Below, one piece after another: positions 41,074-54,759 of a stretch of DNA of 64,000 bases (positions are counted from its first letter, which is position 1; every line of letters starts with the position of its first letter). The stretch is from Siderastrea radians (Eukaryota; Cnidaria; Anthozoa; Scleractinia; Rhizangiidae). A program made the translations under genes and the position numbers. Below the pieces are notes generated by a model. It was not told the origin of the DNA and searched no databases. It was given only the letters and a program-made list of their open reading frames with translations. The stretch is taken from NCBI GenBank assembly GCA_964017195.1, contig OZ024895.1, positions 32,868,893 through 32,932,892 on the forward strand, read 5' to 3'.

Positions 41074-44000
41074 ATGGAGGGAGACAAAAGTAAGGAGAAA
41101 ATATCTCTTCAGGACATGACAACTTACGATGACCAGCTATTCAGCTCAGGTGGAGATACGACATGCTCTGATGATAAATCAAACAATGGATGCAAGTGCT
41201 CCTTGTTCTCAAAACGCTACTTGATAGCGATATTGGCGTTACTTGGATTTTGCAATGTTTATGCATTACGAGTCAACCTCAGTGTGGCATTAGTGGCAAT
41301 GGTGTCTAAGAATACAGTTAAAAGTGCAGAAGGCAAAATGGTTGAGGTATGACAGCTTTTTTTTTATCCTTCTTCTTTTTCAAACATAGGCCCACAATGC
41401 ATGCAGAACTGACGAGGTGTCTGTCTTGAGAACAAAGCAAGTGAGGCATGTGTGACTGCACATTGATAACATTTAAACATGCATGATAGTAACTTGCAGC
41501 CTGGCACAACGTATTCGCTTTTGAAGAGTTAATTTTAATTAAGGTGGCTTACTACAGTTTTTCGGAGACACGATTGCACACGCTGAGAAATTCTCTCTGA
41601 CGCCATTTTATTTTTCGCGCGTGCAATACTTTACGCCATCATCGAGAAAAAGCTGAAAACACCTGTGAGATCTGGCTAGTAGAAATCGCTCGTGGCCTAC
41701 TATTAACATTCTTTATCATGAATGGACGAAGTCTTGAAGCAGTTAGTGAGCGCTACCTCTACAAAATATCTATAAAGCCTTGAAAAAAACCACAAGAAGT
41801 TGTTGTAAAAATTCTTATGTTTATCGCACGCGTCATATTGCGTGATTTCAGCGCGCGCTTAAGTTGCACGCATGCTCAGTTTTGCTCACGAAGGAGGTCG
41901 CAAAAAAATCGCAAATCGACTTTTTGAGCCCAATCTACTCACGTATAACCCACAGTAAAAAACTCAAAAATCAATTCATACATGTAGTGGTAAGTTTCAC
42001 CTGTAGACAAAATATTAGCAAAATCTGTAAGAGAGATTTTTAGAAATTCTCAAAAAAGCAAAAATTCGACATTTTCTTCATTAGCAAAAATTCTGCCTTA
42101 CAGATTTTCATTTTCTTTTTCATAGTTGTTTATTTATAGCCACTTTCCAAATCCTGAAAAATTGAGGTGGGGTCGTACGGCTAGATTTTGAGAAAGAAGC
42201 CCTAAAAAAGTCTAGTTTCCAGTCCCCTCCTAGCACGCGGTCTGTTGTATTTGATATTTTGTAAGCTTCTCATATTTCTTTTCCAGGATAATGAGAGTTA
42301 ATATCATTTCTTTTAACAGTTGTAGCCACAAATGACCCAAAGGAAAACTCCCATTGGCTTTGAACTAGAGGTTTAAAAAGTTTATCTTTCCCTTCTGAAA
42401 ACTGTAGTAAGCCACCTTAAGATTTAAGAATCTTTATTTTCATTGTATTTTTTTTTATTGCTGGTAACTTTAAATTTACTTCTCAACACGTTTGTTTCTT
42501 GCATTGTTAATGTTTTCAAGTCGTTAAACAGAAAAAAAAAATGACATACTCCTTTGGCGACTCGAACCCACATTCAACAGGTTAGCAGGCAGCTGCCTAC
42601 CCCCCCCCCCCTCCTCCCCTGCATGGCACGCTAGAGTTAATGCATAGGTGAACTCTAATTTCGTCACTGTTCTCTTTTCATGTGATGTCACGTTGATCGA
42701 GACAACCACAATCATTTTTTTCGGGCCATAAATATATTTTCAGACTGAAGCAGAAAGCACGGTTGTGGACAGAAAAAAACCTGAAGTCTCTCACTATGCT
42801 ACAACCAGTGACACAAGTCGTTGAAACACCCTCCCCTCCTTCCCCTATTCAATGTTGCATAGTGTTGTGAGCGCTTGTCTTCATCAATTTGGTTGAAACT
42901 TTTTTCCAACATTGCCCAGTGGGAGAGGGAGGGGGACACAATTGTACCGACAGTGTTTCAACAAAGGGACACTGATTGTATCGAACGGAAAAGGCTTTAA
43001 TTGTGTGTCACGGCATACAGGTCTTTGATCGCAAACTACTTCTTGAAAATTGACAAGTATATATGGTTGGGAAAAAATGCGTGGTGTCTCAGACGGCTCT
43101 GAAGTTTTTCAAAATGTAGAGAGGAGAAGCCAAACCTTTCGTTTACGCCTAAAACACAGAAAACTGGCATTGGCTACAGACCAACATGTACCGGTGAAGA
43201 GAGGACACCAAAATCACCCCCATACAACTGCGTTTAACCATTTTGCTGGAAGTCGAAGCCTTAAGCCAACAGAAAACGCTTATCATTTGATGTGATGCGA
43301 TGTGGCAAGAAAAGAAACGTTTGAAAATTCCAAAATAAGATATGCACAACGCTGAATCAAATAGCATCACCAACTTTAGGCGGCTTGTAAAATACCGGAG
43401 TAAATGGAGGCGCCATACTTATACTCCAGCAGACACTAAAATCCAGCTCAAATTATTCCTTACGCTTTTTTCATAACAGCGCAATGCCTTTTTTACACTG
43501 GTCTCATATAAAATAAACGAAACGAGCTATTTCTACTATGATCTGGACATAATAATCAAAGAGCTGAGGACTTTTGCGGCGCGTGTTTACGGGTTACCAA
43601 TGTAACCCGTCAAAATTTAAAAATAGATGTAACCAGATAACTTTTTAGCAAGTCCACGGGTTACAATGGTAACCTGATGTAAATTATAAACCATTGTAAA
43701 AGAAACCACACAACTAGCTTGTTTCATATAGCACTACAGTTCCTTCAGGAGACTGTCCTTCTTGTGGGTTTTTAAGTTTGCTTTGTTCAAGTGCGCTTTT
43801 ATTAAAGCCGTTAAAAAACTGCTCTGGAAGCACATGTGATGTAACGCGCTACGGGAAGCTAAAATTATTGTTGTTGACGCATTTTAACTGCTGAATACTT
43901 TTTAAGGAGCCTACTATTCAAAGAGGAAATCAGTACATGCTCAGTGAAGATATCTGTAGGGATAGCGCAGGCAAAATAGGCTTCAACGTATGACTTGATT

Positions 44001-44736
44001 TTAGCAGTCGTTTAGAAATATCACGCAATTTCATAATTAATTTCAAAGATATATGATACTTTTAAATCATATACAACCAGTGACACAAGTCGTTGAAACA
44101 CCCTCCCCTCCTTCCCCTATTCAATGTTGCATAGTGTTGTGAGCGCTTGTCTTCATCAATTTGGTTGAAACTTTTTTCCAACATTGCCCAGTGGGAGAGG
44201 GAGGGAGACACAATTGTACCGACAGTGTTTCAACAAAGGGACACTGATTGTAGGTTTCACCTGGGGGCCGCCGCCCGAATGCTGTGAACTCAAGCAATAT
44301 AAACTTGGACACTGAACGAGTCCACGAATCCACTGATTCCATGGACATCAACGTTTGACACATAGACATGTATTGGTTCCAGGCCTACTCGAAGAATCTC
44401 ATCTTTTACGTTCTTCCAATATTATCCTGACTTCTTGGGTTAAAAATGAACAAAATACATGTATTAAAAAAAAACGAGAAAGGAAGGTAAAAATAAACGG
44501 GCAGCACCTCACTTACGTCCTGCTCAACCTTCCTCAAATGGGATGTGTTGTTGATACCCTAGACTGTTGCCAGTGAAGAAAAATAAATTTTTTTTAAAAG
44601 TATGTTCAAAGTACTTTCGAAGTACTTTTCATTAAAAGTATGTTCAATTATTAGTTACGTGATTAATTTCATTTGTTGTTTTGTTTGTAGGAGCCTGCAG
44701 AATTTAATTGGAGCACTGGAACCCAAGGTATTTCAC

Positions 44737-44768
<32 letters not shown>

Positions 44769-47700
44769 CATAATAATAATAATCATAATAATAATAATCA
44801 TGATAATAATAATCATCATAATGAAGGTTTATTATCTATATACATGTTGTTGCACTAAATGTGAATTAATACATGTTTATAAGTTTAGAAGTAGAAAACA
44901 GTAATTTTACCACATTTACTTGATTAAGCACCATGGCGCTCTTTAAATTTTTAATGTTTTGAATCTGGCACATATTCAGGGGCGGCACTCTTTAAAAAAT
45001 CATATTATTTATGAACAATTACAAACACATGTTAACAAAAAAAAATGAAATGTACCCACTTCAAATTGAAAAACATTGTAATACAGGAGAATAAATTTCT
45101 GAGGCTGGTTTAGGTTGCATTGTACATACCCGGCATACTTGCTTTTTAGTTTGACATCTCCAACAATTCAGTCTGATGATGCCTTGATTAAGCACCATGT
45201 CCCTGCATTGTTGTGAATGAATATGCTGCTTATTCGTGGTTTTTTAATATTTTTGCTCTCATATGTGGCGCTTAATCCGGGGAGGCACTTGATTAAGTAA
45301 ATAAAATTGGTACTCTAATTGGGTTCTCAAATCTCTACAGACACTGTACATGTAAGGGCAGAACCCACAGGTAATTCCATTAGAGAGGCATCCAAAGACA
45401 TGTTATGAGATCAGCATAAAGGGTTGTCCAATAATTGCATTAAATGATCATGAGTGTCACTGTACTGTAAGAATAAAATATCATAAAAAATGAAAGTCAC
45501 GTGTAAGGCACACATTCTTATGGCTGTGCACAAGTAACCAAAAAAAAAAAAATCACACTAGACGGCATGGCAATCAAAATTGATTTACCAAATGGGACTC
45601 CCACTGGTCTGGCTGGGTTGAAAATCAGAGCTACTGCTTATCTACAACCAAGGGTATCAGCACAAAAGATGCAAGGCTGTAGAGGGCCTGTTTAATCCTG
45701 CTTACCATCTGAATAGACATCCTTGGCTTTGTGCTTTAACTGCACCTATTAAGCCTTGTTATTAACCTAGGATCATGCTGGATTCGCTTAAAATAAAATA
45801 GGCCGAAGAGTAGTTTTCAATTGTTATGTTGTCATGCCTGCGTGTACATATCGTCTTAAATAGTTTCGTTTTCATTTGCACAACGATCAGAATTTTAATT
45901 ACAGTGTTTGTCATTGTCCTTTTATCATATGTATTGTAAATGTATTTTTTTAAGGATTGTTATGCGCAATGTAACCATTTTGAATGAAGTGTCTCAGTCA
46001 GTACAGTACAAGTTACATTTGTGACCCTCCACGGGACTTTGGGTAACAAGGTGAACGCACCGGCACGCATGCTATGACACGGCACGCTAAGCGTGTCATA
46101 ATGTCACGGATATGCGCATATGTAATAAGCAAAACATAGAGTGTCACGGTAGCTTTTGTTTGCCTTTGTCTTGGGTGGTGTGCCAAGTGGCACGCGTGTC
46201 TCATCGCATGACACGCGTGCCTTATCGCTCGTGTGTGTTAAGAAGTGCCGGATGAACAAGAAATGGAAGTTACCGTTACTCGCATGGTGTTCCTCAGGTT
46301 CGTTTAAAGCATGGTCAAAATAAAGTCAAGAATGTCCATTTAGCAAATCAATTCATTATAAAATCGGTTAGAACTAGGATGAAAACGGGTTCACCCAAAA
46401 CTACGTCATGGATTAAAGCTCTGAACGTTCTATTTCAGTTTATACAAACCCGGACGAGGCCCAACTCGCACTGTAAGCACAGGCAGACATTGGAACGAAC
46501 TCAATCGGTTCTAGGTTCGATCTTAATTTTTAAAATTCGTAGCAATAAGGAAATGTTCACGCGCTCGAAAATATCACGAGGAAGTAAAAAAAAATTAGGT
46601 AATGCGTTGAATGTTTTCGCGATTTCCCGGAGAATGCTGCGAGAATGGTTCTAGTTTCGGCCGCGCAAACCGAAAATATCTGTGACAAAAGTATGACGGA
46701 CCAGAAGTTTTCTACCACGAAGTGGTCTCCCTGAGAACGTTAAGGAAAAGCGGGTGTTTTTGAACTTGGTTCAATTTACATCGACTGTTGCAACTAAACT
46801 GAAAACACTGAAACTACTGTTTGCATGGTTTCTCTCATTTATGACTGTATGCCAGTTTAAAGTAGCATTGAAACTCTAATAAGCAGAATTTACTTTGTAC
46901 GAGTTAGAGGCAAGAAAAAGATGGGTATTTCACATCCAACCTTTGTTATTCTATAAACCATGAAAATCGTCCCTGAATGAAGATGCAAGTTAGCCCATTC
47001 GCTAATAGTTTGCTTGAGCATTTTTTAACAACTAGACGAGCCGACAACAGCACGTTAAGCCAAAGGATTGTCTTGTGGACACGGCATGTCAATTTGCTTG
47101 CTAGTGTGCCATTTCACACGATTGTGTGCCATTTTACTCGCTAGTGTGCCATTTTGCTCGCTAGCGTATCATTGTTCTTACAAACTCGGCACACTTCTTT
47201 GTTCGACTGAACACGTGGCTTTGTTTTCAGGGTGCTTTCAAAACAAAAGCAAAATTTTAATTAGGCGTGCCAAATGACACTCTGCCCGCACGCCGGCGTG
47301 TCATTTCACTCACTGCCTATTGTTTAGCGTGTCATTTTAGCTTGTCCATGCGTTCACCTTTTTACCCAAATTCCCGTGGAGGGTCACATTTGTTCTAGCT
47401 TAAGGAGGCTGGAAAGGGTGTTTAGCCATACGTGCGCGGGTAGCCTAGCAAGAATTACGCGTCAGCTGAGTGAATCCAAATTGCTATTAATAAGCTGCAC
47501 GCACAAAACACCGGAAGTTACATGGCGCGTAAAGTCGCAAAAACCGGAAATAAAACTTACATGAAACATATGTTTTTATCTCGAAATTTTCATGCTTGGT
47601 GACCCATCCTGATTTTTTGCATGCATGTAACATCAAGTGTGCCAATTTCAAATAGAAGCTTTTGGAAGAAAGTTATTTAGTGGAATTTTCATTAATTCAT

Positions 47701-50700
47701 AACATGACTTTTTCAATATAACTTATTAGTTCTACTGAACTTTTTACCACACCATCAGAGAAGTTAAAGAATTTAGTGAGTTTTCTAAAAATGCAGTGAA
47801 AAGGGTTGGTTACCGACTTTTTTGGATAATTGACAAAAACTGAAATTTGGGGGTTCTTTTCGTGGACCTTTGGGGTTGTCATGGTAATGGCTATGACGTC
47901 ACAACTAACCTTAAATTATTGCCCAACAAAAGATTGGTCAAGATATTCATAGATTGCCTACATGCTCAGAAATTCTTCCTTGTGATCTTTCCTCGTTTCA
48001 AAAGGCTTATAACATTTAAAAACCCTTTCGAGCCACCTTAAAGTTTTGTACATTGCTGTTTTTCAGGAATTGTGCTGAGCTCATTCTTTTATGGCTACAT
48101 AATAACACAGCTCCCCGGTGGCTATCTTGCTCTCAAGTTTGGTGGTAAAACCTTGTTTGGTATTGGAATTCTGGCAACCGCTGTTTTCACACTTCTTACA
48201 CCAGTGGCTGCGAGGGCAGGTGTTGCTTTGTTAGTGGCGTTAAGAATTCTCATTGGCTTGTGTGAGGTTAGTAGAAAAAAAAAAGGTTACTTACAAATTT
48301 AGAAGTTTAAACTGTTGCCAACAACAGGAAATGAATTCATATCATCAAGCTGCTGTGTATTTTTTTGTAATTGTTATTAGACAAGAGTGTTTTTGCACAA
48401 AAACAGTGTAAGAGCAGGAGATGACATCATTGATGTCCTCACCAGGGATGATACGGAAAATCTGCCACTCGAGTCCCGGATTTAGTTTCCTATGAACTTT
48501 AAGAGTAGTCTATTTTCCACTAAAATGCTCTTGTCAGTCTACATAGTAAAATGTAGTTCTGAGCCCCAGCTGTTTAGATCATAGAAAAACGGTAAATTTT
48601 TAATGAACTATAGAACTGTGTCTAAAGTTACTTGCTTGTCTGCATTTCCTGTCCACTTTCTATGCTGCTTCAAAAATTTGTGACAGTGCTGAAGAAGTCT
48701 TTAACTTAATTGCACAATTGTATCAAAGACATTTTTGATACTTAAAACCAAACATTTACAAACAAAAATCTCCCCCCCCCCCTTACATGACTGGACTGAC
48801 AGTTATTGTAAACCTGTGCCTTTTAAGAGTCCTTAACAATGTGCATTTTGTAAATCCACTGTACAATTTGAGTCAGGGTGAGTATTGAAAGGGGATCAAC
48901 TAGGAGCTACTGTAACCTTTCTAATAATTTGAGCCTCACATTGAAATTACATGTAATGTTTTAATTCAGTTGGGTGGAGGGCATCAATGGCATTCCTAGT
49001 GTAAAACCCACCAAAATCAGCTGTAATTGATTTATGTATGTATTGATTATTGTTGCTGTTGTTGTTTTTTTTGGGGGGGGGAGGGGAGGACTATAGTTCT
49101 CATGTAATATATGCCTTTCTGTGCAATCGTGAACATGCTCATCACTTTAAAATGGTTGGAGCTTGGCTCTAAGCTTCTGATCAATATAGTGCTGCTTTGA
49201 TTTTGTTTTAGGGTGTTGTTTTTCCTGCAAATCATGCAGTATGGACAAAGTGGGCCCCACCTCTAGAGAGAAGCAAACTAGCCACAATTGCTGTATCAGG
49301 TTTGTACACAAAACTTACAAATGAATGCAACTTAATCGTACAGTGCAGTTACCCAGCCACAAGAAAGGGAATTTACAGTCAAGATAATTATGTTCTTGAT
49401 GCACTTGTGAATTTTAGCATAGACTGCAATACAGGTGTTTTTTTCTCTTAAGACTCTGGACAGAAGCGTGCGAGAGAAGAAAAGCACTAACACACAAGGC
49501 ATGGAGCACACATGATTTCTCTCCCCAGTCCCACTCGTCTATTTCACGCTTGCTCCAGACCTTTACCTTTGTCGACTGTGCATTTCCATGGACCAGTGCA
49601 AAAAATACGACGGTTTTGCAGTGTAATTTTAGCACTACAAGTATATTAACAAGTCATGGTCAAGTGAAATTGAAAGTCTTGCATTTGTTTCCCTGTAGGA
49701 GCCCATATTGGCACTGTTATAGCTATGCCTTTGTCAGGTGTTTTGGCACAACATCTTGGCTGGCCATCAGTCTTTTATGTGTTTGGTAAGTCATGAATGT
49801 TGTAAAATGATCAGCTGAGTGGCATTCCTTCATGTCAATGCCAGTTGAGATTACATTGGCACAGGCCAATTTATGATAAATTTAGATAAATTTTAATGAT
49901 TAAGTTATTCTTGTTTTTTTGTTGTTGTCATGTTCTCAACAATAGCATAGCTCCACCGTTCTTCACATAAACCATGCACAACCCCAAATACCTTAATTTG
50001 CTCTGATGGAGGGCTAACACCCGGGGGCTAACACTTGAAACATCAACTTTTGAATTTTTTTACAGTGACAAGTTTACCTTATGAGCTCAGTTGTTTAATT
50101 TGGCAATTCTTTGTGTTTCACTTCTCCACCTACACAGCACCACGGTTTTTTCAGAAACTGTGAAAATCTTTTATTCAACATATTGAATAGCCAGTTGGCT
50201 TCTCAAGGTCAGTTCTTAGGGCTGGTGTCTGCATTTGGCTAAAAAGTATTTCAACTACAGTAGAAGCATTGCTCCCCCTGGACTGAATCGCATGGTACCC
50301 CACCCCACCCCACCCCACCCCACCCCACCGCCAGCATTTCGCTAGGATTCCGGCCCTAATGGTTCCGTGGGTCCGATTCATATACCTGGGTTGAAGAAGC
50401 AGAGTTATAGAAGTCTGTCTGAAGATACAACCCAACTGATGATGCAGAGACCATGTCTTGAACCATAAGCTCCGATCTTTTGTTCGAAAGTCCAGTGCAC
50501 TAATAATACTGCTGCACCACAACATGTCCACAATCCAAATCTCTTTGAAGTTTCTCATGGTAGGTGTGTAAGTAAAATATTGTATTGTAGGTCGCTTTGT
50601 TTTGTCTAGGCTGGCTCTAGATCTCTTTACCAAGATTTTCTCTCCTTCTCATGCAGGCTCTACAGGGGTAGCATGGGCCATTGTCTGGTTTTTAGTGGTT

Positions 50701-53700
50701 AAAAATTCACCATCTGAAGATCCAAAAATCTCCGAGGAAGAACGGTTGTACATTGAAAGTGCTCTTGCTAATGATATTCAGAAGAAGGTATGCACTTGAT
50801 GTGAGCATTTCATTAGATATAATAACACTGTCTGCAGGATCCATATAAATCCTGGAAATCTTGTAGGGTCTTGGAACTTTGTTGTTGTATTTTCCAAAAC
50901 TGGGAGGTCCAAGTGAATTTAGTAATTATGATGCAGGTCGAGAAAGGTCTTGGAAAACTGTAAATACATGCAAACAAGAGATATCCTCTTTAAGTTAGAG
51001 AAGTTTGTATAGGCCCTAATCGTTTTTACGTGTCACATACCCCCTTACCTTATGGCGGTGTTCGAAGCAGCTTTGACTGTTTTCTTTAAGACATATTTTT
51101 CAACGAAATCTGAACCTCTTCATAAAAAAGTATGGACAAGTAAAACTGCTGAAAATTGTTTCCGTGACTTTCAAGTATTTGTGACTGAATAGATGAACTA
51201 GCACCTGCAAGCAACCATATCTTGTTTTTTTTTCCATGTAAGCTTAAATATCACCGATAAAACTCTGTGAATGCGTGGTGCATGGGACAAGAGATGTTGT
51301 GCAGTGAAAGCAAGGGCGACCTAAACTTGCACCCTTATTTCAAGCAAAGAGGGCCCTTTTAAAATGCACCACAATACAGTACTTGTTTTTATTTTCTTTC
51401 TTACGATAACCTAAGCTTTCTGTCTCGTAACTCTTAACAGGACATTAGGATACCATGGAAGGCCATATTTACCTCCTTACCAGTTTGGGCAATAGTTGTA
51501 GCTCATTTCAGTGAGAACTGGGGATTTTACACTCTGTTGACAGAGCTGCCAAGCTTTCTAAAGCACAGACTTGATTTTGACCTGAGTCAGGTACGTCCAT
51601 TTGTTGTTGGGTCCTGTGCATTGGTTGATAAGAAGTCCCTTACAATGCTAATTTTTTGTACGTTTTTCTTTGTTTGAAACCTAAATCACCCGTAAATTCC
51701 GTGTGCGACTTCATCGCTCGTAACTCGAAAGGGAAGGTAGAGTTTTGGCATTATGGTTGACATGAGTGGTCCGTAAGTGTATAATTATTGTTCAAAGCAA
51801 CAGTAAAGTGCATTACTTGTTTGGGAGACGAAGAGTATTTTTACGTTTTATTCTGAATGAGCCTGGTTTGTCAGAAACAGTCTCTCAATTAGTACCATTG
51901 AGTTTGTGCAAAACAGGCGGTACAGTGAACTTTGACAATTGGTCCCTTTTAGTACATTGGATGTGGGTGGTAGATAAGTGCATACAAATCTCCCTTAAAA
52001 GGTCGGACGACTGGTGGTCCGCGTAGATGTAAAGTGCTAAAGGCACTGTTACACGAGGCAAGTTTTCCTGCAACTTGCAACGTAACAGATTACGAGAGCG
52101 TTGCGAGGCAAGTTGCAGGATACATGTTACACGCTGCGACGTTTCTCGCAACGTTGCGAAAAGTAATTTTAAAGCGTAGTAGACTTTTCCTGCAACTCGC
52201 AACACAATTTTTCGTTGCGAGACATGTTGCGAAGAGAGGGTGTTACACGCCTAATTTCATCCGCAACTTGTCTCACAACGCCGTTGCGTTGCAAGTTGCA
52301 GAAAACATTGCCTCGTGTAACAGCGCCTTAAAACACTCCGCTTGCATTACAGGCTGGCTTTGTTTCTGCTCTTCCCTATCTTGTCATGGCAATCACTATT
52401 CAAGCAGGAGGACAAATAGCTGATTGCTTACGAAGAAAACGAGTTTTGAGTACATCTGTGGTGCGAAAATTATTCAATTCATTTGGTAAGTAAGAAATTG
52501 CAACATAATTAAATTGCAGACGTAAATTGCATACATGTAGATAAACCATTTAACATTTTTCTTATAACTTTTTCTTTTTTTTTAATTTTTTTTAAAATTT
52601 TTTCTAAATTTCTTTCTGATCTGAAACAGAGTAAGCAGTAGCTCCAACAGGAGAGAATTTAGGTTGTGTTTGCGTTTGGCAATCCAGTCTAAGGTTTAGT
52701 TGATACAGATTGTTTCTTTGTTTGTTTGTTTGTTCTTTTTGTCCTGCATGAAGTTCAAAACAAACTAAATTAAAATAAAAAAAATCTGAAACTAAGGTCG
52801 ATCCTTTTTGTCGCCAGACTGCACTCCAAGTCAAAACAAGCTATACTCAGTGAAAAAGCAAACAAGTGTGCTTAAATGATATAAACTGTATCCACGAAAA
52901 ACAAACAAAGACAAAAACAACCCCCCTCCCCCTCGGATACCAAACTCGCAAGAAATTCTTTAATATCCTAAAACACCGTTAGGGAACCATACGTAACCCG
53001 CGAAGGATTAACAGGGGCGTTACGCAGCTCTTACAAGGTCTTCTCTGATTTGCTGAGAAAACAGTAGAACAAACAACAAAGCAATGGACCCTAGCCCTGA
53101 CAAATAAAAGCTGCGTGATACCAAGGTCCAATGAAATTAGAGGTTGTAAAGGCGTGGTCTCTGGATTAACATCCCATCCATGGAGTGCGTCGTCACGTAC
53201 CTTGACGTGTGAAGTACTGCATTTCGGAGCAGGTAAAATTAGTATTGGTGCTTCTGATGTCAGTGGCGCACAAAGCCCTGACATCTGTTGCTATTGACGT
53301 AATGGTGTATGGTCATTTACGAAGGTGCCCCTAGCTCTCTGACGGTTGTTGAATTCTCAATTATCCTGAACGCCATTACTAACAGTAGTATTCATCTTTT
53401 CTTTTCCAGGGTTTGTTTGTCAAGGCATCTGCCTGGTCATTGCGGGGTACACCACCAACTGGCTTGTAGCTGTTGTCTGTCTGACACTGGCTGTTGGCGG
53501 AGGAGGTTTTGCGTTTAGTGGCTTCTTCATCAATCATCTAGACATTGCTCCACCTTTTGCTGGCATTCTGATGGGGATCTCTAACACAGTCGCTACAGTG
53601 CCAGGAATTGTTAGCCCTTTGTTAACTGGAGCTATTGTCCAACATCTGCATGTAAGTGTACAGAATTTTTTTTAATGCATACAAGACAGTCCCTGGATAT

Positions 53701-54583
53701 GAGCAAGCGTGCATTCTAGGTCTGATTGGCTTCCTTCTCAGAAAAGACTATCAACAAATATCCTGTGCATGAGTAGAGACGTCGCACGAAAAAAGATGAT
53801 TGCTGCTCCCAAATAATTTGTTTTTAAAAGTCATTTCCCATGATCCACGGGGTTGTCTGTATATTTATTATAAGACTGCATTTCCCGCGAATTTAGACTC
53901 TCACAAGAGCCTTGCCAACCAATCACAAGCTTTGCAAAATTAATTATTAGCCTTGCGTTATCACGTCGGTAGTCACCTAAAGAAACAAAACTGGCGGAGA
54001 GATCCGAGGAATCCATTGATGGTAGTTCAAGCGCAGATTGCAGTGAAGAATGTGAAAGGAACTTAAGTTTCGCGGGAGATAGTATACTAATCTAAAAGCT
54101 GTCTAAAAAAATTAAATGGACTGTGAAAACGCCGTGACGTAGGCTTAGGATGGAAGTTGCACGCCTCGCATCATGGGCTCCTGCTAATCGCTAATCGTGC
54201 CTACGCGGGTCCAGTTTCTCTGGACGTAAGTCGATATTGAAATTGTGGCTGGGACGAAATCGGAAATGCCTTGTATGGGCTAGGTTTGTTTCTGGCTGGG
54301 TACAATCAACCAGAGATTGCTTTTCCAATTTCATACCTGGAACCTTTGGTTGAATGGAAAGTGCCCAATTTTTGTCTGTTCAGAATGAACGCATTAAAAA
54401 ATCATTTTCTTGTATTGACAGAGTGCCGGTGAGTGGAGAGTAGTGTTCTACATTGGCGGGCTAATCTACATCATCGGAGCTATCTTTTATTGTATCTTTT
54501 CTTCTGGCGAGAAACAGCACTGGGCCACTGACTATTCTGCACTGGCTGAGGAGACAGATGAGGACGGGATAGAGGACAGATAA
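41074..54583 (+). CDS. SLC17A5-like: SLC17 family (sialin-like) anion transporter, copy 3, intact
   Basis: Ten coding exons: 41074-41346, 44691-44727, 48067-48266, 49212-49299, 49699-49785, 50657-50787, 51441-51590, 52353-52485, 53410-53651, 54422-54583; 1503 nt, 500 residues plus TAA, all GT-AG. Closest by eye to sialin, the lysosomal/vesicular sialic acid and H+ symporter (MFS fold, 12 helices). Landmarks: YALRVNLSV with Arg66, lumenal sequon at Asn97, [13 protein letters not shown] (110-122), Arg163 and Glu170 in the R-x-x-x-G-x-x-E-G helix-4 motif, PANHAVW (His178), [34 protein letters not shown] (407-414), and FSSGEKQHW near the end. The acidic C-terminus ([11 protein letters not shown]) and Ser/Asp-rich N-terminus are cytosolic. 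A 5' intron carries a PLE, and later introns hold several MITE-like elements. Exact substrate within SLC17 is not decided by sequence. Confidence 0.92.
41543..42416. mobile_element. TTAA-flanked inverted-repeat element, 874 bp
   Basis: TTAA at 41539-41542 and 42417-42420; ends GGTGGCTTACTACAGTTTT and exact inverse AAAACTGTAGTAAGCCACC. No transposase. In intron 1 of SLC17 copy 3. TTAA plus inverted ends are typical of piggyBac- or Kolobok-type DNA transposons. Confidence 0.8.
42801..42980. mobile_element. 180-bp MITE with TA ends, copy A
   Basis: Ends CAACCAGTGACAC and, inverted, CAATCAGTGTCCC, followed by a shared TTGAAACAC; flanked by TA. It matches 44073-44252 almost exactly. TA duplication suggests a Tc1/mariner-type non-autonomous element. 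Confidence 0.75.
44073..44252. mobile_element. 180-bp MITE with TA ends, copy B
   Basis: Same orientation as copy A and, by eye, one or two differences (GAGGGAGGGAG versus GAGGGAGGGGG). Sequences outside the 180 bp are unrelated, so these are two insertions, not a tandem duplication. Confidence 0.75.
44739..44825. repeat. (AAT)n microsatellite
   Basis: About 29 AAT units with CAT variants, directly after the donor of the 37-nt exon in SLC17 copy 3. Confidence 0.9.
46022..47386. mobile_element. 1.36-kb inverted-repeat element with 6-bp target duplication
   Basis: TGACCCTCCACGGGACTTTGGGT...GGTGAACGC on the left is inverted on the right (GCGTTCACCTTTTTACCC...CCGTGGAGGGTCA). CATTTG flanks both sides (46016-46021, 47387-47392). 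The first 200 and last 350 bp are studded with GTGTCAT / ATGACAC and GTGCCATTT motifs, subterminal repeats such as transposases bind. No transposase frame. It lies in an intron of SLC17 copy 3. Confidence 0.72.
47404..48037. mobile_element. TTAA-flanked inverted-repeat element, 634 bp
   Basis: TTAA at 47400-47403 and 48038-48041; ends GGAGGCTGGAAAGGGTGTTTA and inverted GGTGGCTCGAAAGGGTTTTTA. It ends only 25 bp before an SLC17 copy 3 exon (48067), so its insertion sits next to the branch-point region. Confidence 0.7.
50296..50331. repeat. (CCCCA)n repeat
   Basis: Seven CCCCA units in an intron of SLC17 copy 3. Confidence 0.85.
52037..52330. mobile_element. MITE-like element, ends GGC(A/G)CTGTTACACGAGGCAA
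   Basis: About 294 bp with inverted ends and internal TTGCAA/GTTGCGA/TTGCAACG repeats in both orientations. It ends 23 bp before the exon at 52353. Non-coding. Confidence 0.7.
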
Positions 54584-54753
54584 ATTGAATTCTTCCACCA
54601 TAACTGACTACACCGTACATGGGACACGGGACTGGACTAGTAACGTGATGTCAAGTAAACTAGGACTGGTAAAATCAAGACTCGTGAAATCACAGCCAAT
54701 AATCCAACTTCTCCTTACAATATCACTGCTTGGTCAAGCGCACAGGTCACGAG

Positions 54754-54759
54754 AATAAA
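54754..54759 (+). terminator. Candidate polyadenylation signal, SLC17 copy 3
   Basis: AATAAA about 170 nt after the stop codon; first canonical hexamer downstream of the gene on plus. Confidence 0.45.
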
